This document shows, in pieces, positions 47,114 to 52,677 of a stretch of 52,677 nt of DNA (the stretch's first letter is position 1; each line of letters begins with the position of its first letter). Both the position numbers and the translations under genes were made by a program. The notes under the pieces are model-generated. The model searched no databases. It had not been told where the DNA came from and saw nothing but the letters and a program-made list of their open reading frames with translations. Source of the DNA: Mongoliibacter sp. (GTDB lineage: Bacteria > Bacteroidota > Bacteroidia > Cytophagales > Cyclobacteriaceae); contig NZ_REBN01000143.1 in the NCBI RefSeq assembly GCF_007692705.1, forward strand, positions 1 to 52,677. The letters are read 5' to 3'.

Positions 47114-50100
47114 GTGAAAAAATATCAGGAGTACAAGCAGGTTAGTTATCCGGAAATAGGAGAAGAAATCCTGCAGTTTTGGAAAGAAAAAGACATTTTC
47201 AATAAATCCGTCAGCAATAGGGAAGGTGAAGAAACCTTTACTTTTTTTGAAGGACCACCTTCGGCCAATGGCACTCCGGGGATTCACCATGTCATGGCCC
47301 GTACCCTTAAAGATATTTTCTGCCGTTACAAGACCCTGAAAGGATTTCAGGTAAAAAGAAAAGGCGGATGGGATACCCATGGCCTTCCAGTTGAGCTGCA
47401 GGTAGAAAAAGAATTGGGCATCACCAAGGAAGATATAGGTAAAACCATCTCGGTAGAAGAATACAATCAAAAGTGTAGGGAAACGGTCATGAGATTCAAG
47501 GATGAATGGGATGACCTGACTGAGAAAATCGGTTACTGGGTAGATCTCGATGATCCTTACATCACCTTTGAGCCAAAATACATTGAGTCTCTTTGGCATC
47601 TCTTGAAGAGACTTTATGAAAAAGACCTTTTGTATAAAGGTTATACGATTCAGCCTTATTCTCCTGCGGCTGGTACAGGTTTGAGTTCCCATGAGCTCAA
47701 TCAACCCGGCTGTTACAGGGATGTAAAGGACACCTCTATCACGGCACAGTTCAAGTTGAAGGGTGAGGATAACACCTACATTCTAGCTTGGACGACCACT
47801 CCATGGACCTTGCCTTCCAACTCCGCTTTGGCTATCGGTGAAAACCTGGATTATGTAAAAGTGAAAACCTTTAATCCATACACTTTTGATCCAATGACAG
47901 CCATCTTGGCCAAGGCGAGGATAGGTTCATACTTCAATAGCAAGGCAAAAGAACTTTCACTTGATTCTTACAAACCAGGAGATAAATTGATTCCTTTTGA
48001 AATCATTGGCGAATTCAAAGGGAAAGATATGTTGGGATGGGAATATGAGCAATTGTTCCCTATAGCAGACATTGCTTTGCCGCATCCTGCTTTCACAGTA
48101 GTATCCGGAGATTATGTAACCACAGAAGATGGTACTGGAATCGTACACTTAGCAAAGGCTTTCGGTGCGGATGACTTCAGGACCTTGACACAAAATAATG
48201 TACCAGGAGTATTTGTACAAGATGAGCAGGGGAACGAAATCCCTGTAGTAGACAAACAGGGGAAATTTCTGCCAGTGGTAGGTGAATACCTTGCCGCAAA
48301 AATGAAAGAACATGGCATACAAGCCCATAAGGAGTTTGGAGCTGATGATTTCTATGTGAAAAATTACTCCAAGGACGATGAAAATGCCACTGATTATAAA
48401 AACACAGATATCGTCATCTCTATTATCCTCAAAAATGAAAATAAGGCCTTTAAAGTAGAGAAATACGAGCACAGTTATCCTCATTGTTGGAGAACTGATA
48501 TGCCTATCCTCTATTATCCACTAGAAAGCTGGTTCATCAAAACCACAGCATATAAAGATAGGCTGGTGGCACTGAACAAAACCATCAACTGGAAACCTGA
48601 GGCAACAGGTACTGGCCGTTTTGGCAACTGGTTGGAAAATCTTGTGGACTGGAACCTGAGTAGGTCAAGATTCTGGGGCACTCCCCTTCCTATATGGAGA
48701 ACAGAAGACGGTACCGAAGAAAAATGCATAGGTTCAATAGCCGAGCTAGAGGAAGAGGTAAAAAAATCTATTTCCAAAGGATTTATGACTGCTTCCCCAT
48801 GGGAAGGAAAAGAAATGGATCTTCACCGTCCTTATGTGGATGATGTAGTTCTGGTTTCTCCAAAAGGTGAAAAAATGTTCAGGGAATCAGATCTAATCGA
48901 TGTTTGGTTTGATTCTGGAGCCATGCCTTATGCGCAATGGCATTATCCTTTTGAAAATGAAGACGTATTCAAAGCCAATTACCCGGCTGACTATATCGCT
49001 GAAGGAGTAGATCAAACCCGAGGTTGGTTTTTTACCCTGCACGCTATTGCAGGAATGCTGTTTGATTCTGTGGCATTCAAAAATGTCATAGCAAATGGAC
49101 TCGTGCTGGATAAAAACGGGAACAAAATGTCAAAGAGGTTGGGCAATGCCGTAGACCCTTTCAAAACCCTGAAAGAATACGGTCCTGATGCCCTAAGGTG
49201 GTATATGCTCAGCAATGCCAACCCTTGGGACAACCTGAAATTTAATCTTGAGGGAGTTGCTGATGTGCAGAGAAGGTTTTTCGGTACTTTGCAGAATACC
49301 TATAATTTCTTTGCCTTGTATGCCAACTTGGATGACTTTGCTTATGACAAGTCCAAGTCCATCCCTGTATCGGAAAGGGCAGAATTGGATCAGTGGATCA
49401 TTTCCAAACTGCAGTCCCTGATTGCAGAAGTGGAAGGTGCCATGGACAATTATGACGCCACAAAGGCAACACGGGCCATCATGAACTTTACTGTAGACCA
49501 ATTATCAAACTGGTATGTGAGGTTGGCGAGAAAAAGATTCTGGAGAGGAGAAATGAACACCGACAAGCAGGCCGCTTACGAAACCCTTTATGAATGTCTG
49601 TACAGCCTTACCCAATTGATGTCCTCTTTTGCACCTTTCTATGCTGATTGGTTATTCAGAAGCCTGACAGCTTCTGCTTCTTCAACAATGGCAGAGTCCA
49701 TACATTTGACAGATTGGGTTTCTGCACAGGATTCATTGATCAATAAGGATTTGGAGGAGAGCATGGATTTGGCCCAAAGAACTTCATCCTTGGTGCACTC
49801 ACTCCGGAAAAATCCAAAAATAGGGATCAAGGTGCGTCAGCCTTTACAAAGAATCATGATTCCGGTGTTGAGTGACAAAATCAGGAGACAGCTAGAACAT
49901 GTAGAGGAGCTGATCAAATCAGAAGTCAACATCAAGGAAGTAGAATACATTGATGATGCTTCCGGAGTCTTGGTGAAAAGCGTCAAGCCAAACCTTCCCG
50001 TTTTGGGTAAAAAGCTTGGTCCTAAAATGAGATTTGTAGTCGCTGCTATTAAGAATTGGGGTCAGGAAGAAATCGCTGAGATAGAAAAGAACGGGAAAAT

Positions 50101-50497
50101 TCTGATTCCTGTGGAAGAAGAAAGTTTAGAACTGCTCTTAGAAGAGGTGCTGATTTCTTCTGAAGATATTCCAGGATGGTCAGTAGCTACTGACCAAGGC
50201 CTTACAGTGGCTTTGGACATAACCTTAACGGATGCGCTGAAGCAAGAAGGTGTTGCGAGGGATTTTGTAAACAGGATCCAAAACCTTAGAAAAGATTTGG
50301 GTCTAGAAGTTCAAGACAAAATCACCATTCAAGTTGCTGAACATGATCAATTGATCAACAATGCATTGAAGAATTTCTCTGCCTATATCCAAACAGAAAC
50401 GCAGGCACTCTCGTTGGATGTCAACGGAAGCTTGGCGGATGCCAGGATATTGGATATGGATGATTTTGAACTTAAAGTGAAAGTCAAAAAAGCCTAA
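47114..50497 (+). CDS. ileS: Isoleucyl-tRNA synthetase, type 2, with GXHH signature
   Basis: A 1127-residue class I synthetase that charges tRNA-Ile. It starts at a GTG (MKKYQEYKQVSYPEIGEEIL). The catalytic domain has PPSANGTPGIHHVMART (48-64), where the usual HIGH box is GIHH (56-59), i.e. the two-residue-swapped GXHH form, and KMSKR at 671-675. A long CP1 editing domain (about 190-410) with TTPWTLPSNSALA and GTGIVHLAKAFG-type segments is present. The C-terminal tail (from about 880) is long and the protein has the length and segments of the eukaryote-like type 2 IleRS (KRKGGWDTHGLPVE). The swapped signature has been linked in other IleRS2 enzymes to very strong mupirocin resistance. It is preceded by a structured leader. 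Confidence 0.95.
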   Translation: MKKYQEYKQVSYPEIGEEILQFWKEKDIFNKSVSNREGEETFTFFEGPPSANGTPGIHHVMARTLKDIFCRYKTLKGFQVKRKGGWDTHGLPVELQVEKELGITKEDIGKTISVEEYNQKCRETVMRFKDEWDDLTEKIGYWVDLDDPYITFEPKYIESLWHLLKRLYEKDLLYKGYTIQPYSPAAGTGLSSHELNQPGCYRDVKDTSITAQFKLKGEDNTYILAWTTTPWTLPSNSALAIGENLDYVKVKTFNPYTFDPMTAILAKARIGSYFNSKAKELSLDSYKPGDKLIPFEIIGEFKGKDMLGWEYEQLFPIADIALPHPAFTVVSGDYVTTEDGTGIVHLAKAFGADDFRTLTQNNVPGVFVQDEQGNEIPVVDKQGKFLPVVGEYLAAKMKEHGIQAHKEFGADDFYVKNYSKDDENATDYKNTDIVISIILKNENKAFKVEKYEHSYPHCWRTDMPILYYPLESWFIKTTAYKDRLVALNKTINWKPEATGTGRFGNWLENLVDWNLSRSRFWGTPLPIWRTEDGTEEKCIGSIAELEEEVKKSISKGFMTASPWEGKEMDLHRPYVDDVVLVSPKGEKMFRESDLIDVWFDSGAMPYAQWHYPFENEDVFKANYPADYIAEGVDQTRGWFFTLHAIAGMLFDSVAFKNVIANGLVLDKNGNKMSKRLGNAVDPFKTLKEYGPDALRWYMLSNANPWDNLKFNLEGVADVQRRFFGTLQNTYNFFALYANLDDFAYDKSKSIPVSERAELDQWIISKLQSLIAEVEGAMDNYDATKATRAIMNFTVDQLSNWYVRLARKRFWRGEMNTDKQAAYETLYECLYSLTQLMSSFAPFYADWLFRSLTASASSTMAESIHLTDWVSAQDSLINKDLEESMDLAQRTSSLVHSLRKNPKIGIKVRQPLQRIMIPVLSDKIRRQLEHVEELIKSEVNIKEVEYIDDASGVLVKSVKPNLPVLGKKLGPKMRFVVAAIKNWGQEEIAEIEKNGKILIPVEEESLELLLEEVLISSEDIPGWSVATDQGLTVALDITLTDALKQEGVARDFVNRIQNLRKDLGLEVQDKITIQVAEHDQLINNALKNFSAYIQTETQALSLDVNGSLADARILDMDDFELKVKVKKA

Positions 50498-50512
50498 CAA
50501 AAAAATAATCAT

Positions 50513-50562
50513 CCACAGATAAAGGTGTTTTCTGAAAAAATCCTTATATCTGTGGCTTTTAA
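50513..50562 (+). terminator. Intrinsic terminator after ileS
   Basis: CCACAGAT (50513-50520) pairs with ATCTGTGG (50548-50555), extended by AAGG/CCTT, followed by CTTTTAATT. It separates ileS from lspA, 10 nt upstream of the lspA ATG. Confidence 0.7.
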
Positions 50563-50571
50563 TTGATATCA

Positions 50572-51234
50572 ATGAAGTATTTCAAATATTTTGGTATTGC
50601 CCTTTTGGTAATCCTGATCGATCAGGCTGTCAAACTGATGGTCCACTACCAAATGGATTTCGGCACACCGGGACAGATTAAAGTAATCGGTGATTGGTTT
50701 AAGCTTCACTATACTACAAATCCAGGAATGGCCTTTGGTATGCAACTGGGTTCTGATTATGGAAAGCTCATTTTGACTACTTTTAGACTCGTAGCCATGT
50801 TTGGTATTGGATATTACCTTTACTATATCATCAATAAAAAAATGAATACCGCATATATTGTCTGCATTTCAATGATACTAGGCGGAGCCATTGGGAATCT
50901 GATTGATAGTATTTTTTACGGTGTATGGCTGAATAATGCACCATATAACGCCCAAAGTCCTTGGTTTCATGGACAGGTGATCGATATGTTTTATATAGAT
51001 ATCTGGGAAGGATATTTACCAGACTGGATTCCAGTTTGGGGTGGGAGTTACACGGCGCTATGGCCGATATTTAATATTGCGGATGCAGCCATCTTTGTGG
51101 GGGTAGCTATTATTTTAATTTTCCAAAACTCTTTCTTCAAAGAGGAAAAAGAAGATAAAACTGAAGAGGAAGAAGACGAAATCCAAAGACAATTTATTGA
51201 AGGTGACGAAAAGCCCTCAGCCAGTAACCCATGA
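50572..51234 (+). CDS. lspA: Lipoprotein signal peptidase (signal peptidase II)
   Basis: A 220-residue inner-membrane aspartic peptidase that removes lipoprotein signal peptides at the lipobox; it would process the many lipoproteins of this window. The start is MKYFKYFGIALL (the TTG at 50563 would add three residues). It has four helices with VILIDQAVKL, TTNPGMAFGMQL, MILGGAIGNLIDSI, catalytic-type aspartates D138 (GQVIDMFYID) and D171 (FNIADAAIFVG). Bacteroidota LspA have a longer loop between helices 3 and 4 than E. coli LspA (about 160 residues), and that is visible here, plus an acidic tail (EEKEDKTEEEEDE). It is followed by a hairpin terminator. Confidence 0.95.
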   Translation: MKYFKYFGIALLVILIDQAVKLMVHYQMDFGTPGQIKVIGDWFKLHYTTNPGMAFGMQLGSDYGKLILTTFRLVAMFGIGYYLYYIINKKMNTAYIVCISMILGGAIGNLIDSIFYGVWLNNAPYNAQSPWFHGQVIDMFYIDIWEGYLPDWIPVWGGSYTALWPIFNIADAAIFVGVAIILIFQNSFFKEEKEDKTEEEEDEIQRQFIEGDEKPSASNP

Positions 51235-51239
51235 TTTAG

Positions 51240-51262
51240 AAGGCTCTAGCAGCCTTTTTTTG
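51240..51262 (+). terminator. Intrinsic terminator after lspA
   Basis: AAGGCT-CTAGC-AGCCTT (51240-51256) followed by TTTTT. It lies directly behind the lspA stop at 51234. Confidence 0.8.
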
Positions 51263-51328
51263 TGCTTAATAGTCAAAATTGATAAACCGCTTTAATATTG
51301 TTAATTTAGTCAAAATACAGATTAGGCT

Positions 51329-51928
51329 ATGAAATCTTTTGCTGTTTTTGGGATTTTGCTGGTTTTATGCGCTTGCGGGACGATCGATGAGCCTCCCAAC
51401 AATGAGGAAATAACAGAAGAAGTCACTCCAAGAAAAAATAGGAATATCTGTGCTTTTGACCTTTCAGATGTGGATGGGGATTTCGATTTGTTTGGAAAAT
51501 GGGAGTTTGTAGCTTTTCAAGAGGCTGAGAGTGGCAATTTGGATCAGCTAACTTGTATGGCAAGATGGGCTGAATTTGCTTTAGCTGGAGAAGATTATGA
51601 CAATGTTTTCCAGATCACCCTTGATATTTTAGAGTCTCATGGAAATACTGAAAATAAAACTATGTTTGATTTTAATATCAGGACATTTTCTTATGAATAC
51701 TTTGGCCAAATTGAGCTCACAATTGACACACTCTTGTTTTTAATTGATACAATAGCAACAAAATACCACCCAAACCCAGCTTCAAGTACATTACCAGCTC
51801 ATGAATTTGAAGCCCGCTTTTTTGAAAATCTGCGAGAAACAAAAGTCTATCATTTGGACAATAACAAACTTTATCTTTATGGGAAGCATGGAGATCAGAG
51901 GATGACATTCCTGGCTTTGGAAGACTAA
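51329..51928 (+). CDS. Hypothetical lipoprotein
   Basis: A 199-residue protein of unknown family. The signal MKSFAVFGILLVLCAC ends in LCAC with Cys at residue 16. The mature region has the acidic opening TIDEPPNNEEITEE, then NRNICAFDLSDVDGDFDLFGKWEFVAFQEAESGN, similar in style to Bacteroidota lipocalin-like or 'META'-like envelope proteins, with no firm match. The stop codon overlaps the stop of the potassium channel gene on the other strand by 3 nt, so the genes are exactly convergent. Confidence 0.7.
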   Translation: MKSFAVFGILLVLCACGTIDEPPNNEEITEEVTPRKNRNICAFDLSDVDGDFDLFGKWEFVAFQEAESGNLDQLTCMARWAEFALAGEDYDNVFQITLDILESHGNTENKTMFDFNIRTFSYEYFGQIELTIDTLLFLIDTIATKYHPNPASSTLPAHEFEARFFENLRETKVYHLDNNKLYLYGKHGDQRMTFLALED

Positions 51929-52677
51929 ATCCTTTCTCCACAAAACTTACAAAATGCAGCGTCCAAGTCAAGTCCTTGGCTATTGCAATTTTTACAAGCT
52001 TTCCCTTGCTTTTTCTTAGTCTTGGAGTTAGCTAAGGTAAGTTCTGAAGTCACAATACCAGTAGGAACAGCGATGATGGCATAACCCAGTAACATAATTA
52101 TTGAAGCCAAAAATTTGCCTAAGGGAGTTACCGGTGTTATATCCCCGAACCCAACTGTGGTCAATGTTACAATGGCCCAATACATAGACATTCCTATACT
52201 GGTATAACCGCTTTCAGGGCCCTCCACAATAAACATCAGTGTACCTGTTATCAAGACTATGGTCAGTACTGTGCCTACAAACAACTGGATTTTAAGCTTA
52301 CTTGCCTTAAGTGCTGATTTCAATACTTCCGCCTCCTTCATGTATCGGCCAAGTTTCAAAATCCTCACTACCCTAAGCAGCCTCAATGCCCTGATTACCA
52401 CCAAAAACTGAGTCCCTGTGAGTATCAGACTTAAAAAAGTAGGGATAATTGCCAACAGATCCACCAAGCCATAAAAACTAAAGATATAACCCCACTTCTT
52501 TTTACTAAGCCATATTCTCAAGACATATTCAATGGTAAAAAGTCCTGTAAAGACCCACTCGAGTATTAGAAGTTCATGATGGTAATCACTGTAAATACTA
52601 GGCTCCGAATCCAAAATGACTACCACAAGACTCCCCAAAATCAAGACCAAAATGACCAAGTCGAAGTTTTTAGAAGC
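51925..52677 (-). CDS. Voltage-gated-type potassium channel (partial, 5' end beyond window)
   Basis: The frame continues past the right edge, so the true start is not seen; the visible part is about 250 residues. It has the six-helix Kv-like layout: S1 (VILVLILGSLVVVILDS), S4 with regularly spaced arginines (RALRLLRVVRILKLGRY), pore helix and the selectivity filter TLTTVGFGD (a TVGFG variant), then S6 (SIIMLLGYAIIAVPTGIVTSEL). The C-terminus is a zinc ribbon-like CKNCNSQGLDLDAAFCKFCGERI (two CxxC pairs). K+ flux across the inner membrane is the family's role. The gene overlaps the convergent lipoprotein stop. Confidence 0.9.
   Translation of the reverse strand, partial: ASKNFDLVILVLILGSLVVVILDSEPSIYSDYHHELLILEWVFTGLFTIEYVLRIWLSKKKWGYIFSFYGLVDLLAIIPTFLSLILTGTQFLVVIRALRLLRVVRILKLGRYMKEAEVLKSALKASKLKIQLFVGTVLTIVLITGTLMFIVEGPESGYTSIGMSMYWAIVTLTTVGFGDITPVTPLGKFLASIIMLLGYAIIAVPTGIVTSELTLANSKTKKKQGKACKNCNSQGLDLDAAFCKFCGERI

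Noticed and set aside
47087-47704. Minus-strand frame of 205 codons opposite ileS
   Set aside because: Hydrophobic antisense shadow of the ileS 5' coding region; no family features, and ileS motifs on the plus strand are unambiguous.

Overview
The window comes from a chromosome of a Bacteroidota bacterium, most likely order Cytophagales and close to Cyclobacteriaceae/Algoriphagus. The placement is an inference. It rests on the TAnnTTTG-type -7 promoter elements, signal peptides ending in A-Q, DUF4382 and other Bacteroidota-type lipoproteins, a type-2 IleRS, the low-to-moderate GC content and the frequent absence of Shine-Dalgarno sequences. No rRNA, phage, transposase or CRISPR array is visible. 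Most of the window is ordinary housekeeping and envelope gene content on both strands. One accessory-looking segment lies at about 17.4-22.4 kb, and an unusual RNA locus lies at 37.7-38.2 kb.

Layout: 0.3-2.6 kb (minus) holds a lipoprotein and a Wzi-type outer-membrane barrel. 2.8-6.4 kb (plus) is a tightly packed run of UDP-GlcNAc 2-epimerase, a DUF985 cupin, an OmpR-type response regulator and its histidine kinase. 6.6-11.2 kb (plus) has an MgtC-like protein abutting the Mg2+ channel MgtE, then an Omp85-like barrel and a lipoprotein. 11.5-16.4 kb (minus) has two tandem PPK2 kinases (one with a degraded Walker A), a lipoprotein beta-carbonic anhydrase, a small secreted protein and a propionyl-CoA synthetase. 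16.7-18.3 kb has a STAS/SEC14-like protein, an overlooked 59-residue ORF, a decapitated cydB remnant and a DinB protein.

18.4-22.4 kb is an arsenic-resistance cluster (ArsR, a Cys-rich DUF6428-like protein, an ArsC-like reductase, Acr3) followed by a ParDE toxin-antitoxin pair. Its gaps are full of short repeats: GAAAT/ATTTC motifs phased at 11 nt, and several heptad-periodic tracts. 22.4-36.4 kb includes purU, a SNF2 helicase, an APC permease followed by an aldo/keto reductase-RidA fusion, an S10 carboxypeptidase, a nitroreductase, a signal-less amidase, a polytopic membrane protein and rbfA. 36.4-37.6 kb is a LolC/E-type permease.

37.72-38.20 kb (minus) holds three tandem, nearly identical 123-nt tRNA-like genes in 176-bp units, with a putative promoter and an intrinsic terminator. 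Each folds as a cloverleaf with anticodon GUC and a 55-nt variable arm. This is the most unusual object in the window. 38.5-52.7 kb continues with DUF2784, a coiled-coil membrane protein, a LOG-family hydrolase, free-Met-R-sulfoxide reductase, ribD, two DUF4382 lipoproteins, a dGTPase, an AAA/DUF4143 ATPase, DUF1569, ileS with a swapped GXHH signature motif, lspA, a lipoprotein and a potassium channel cut by the window edge.

Functional groupings: ArsC-like reduction plus Acr3 export under ArsR would give arsenate/arsenite resistance. MgtC with MgtE suggests a magnesium-homeostasis unit. The permease with the AKR-RidA fusion suggests uptake and processing of an amino acid or amine. WecB and Wzi point to surface polysaccharide metabolism. 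All functional calls are made by eye from motifs, without database searches.
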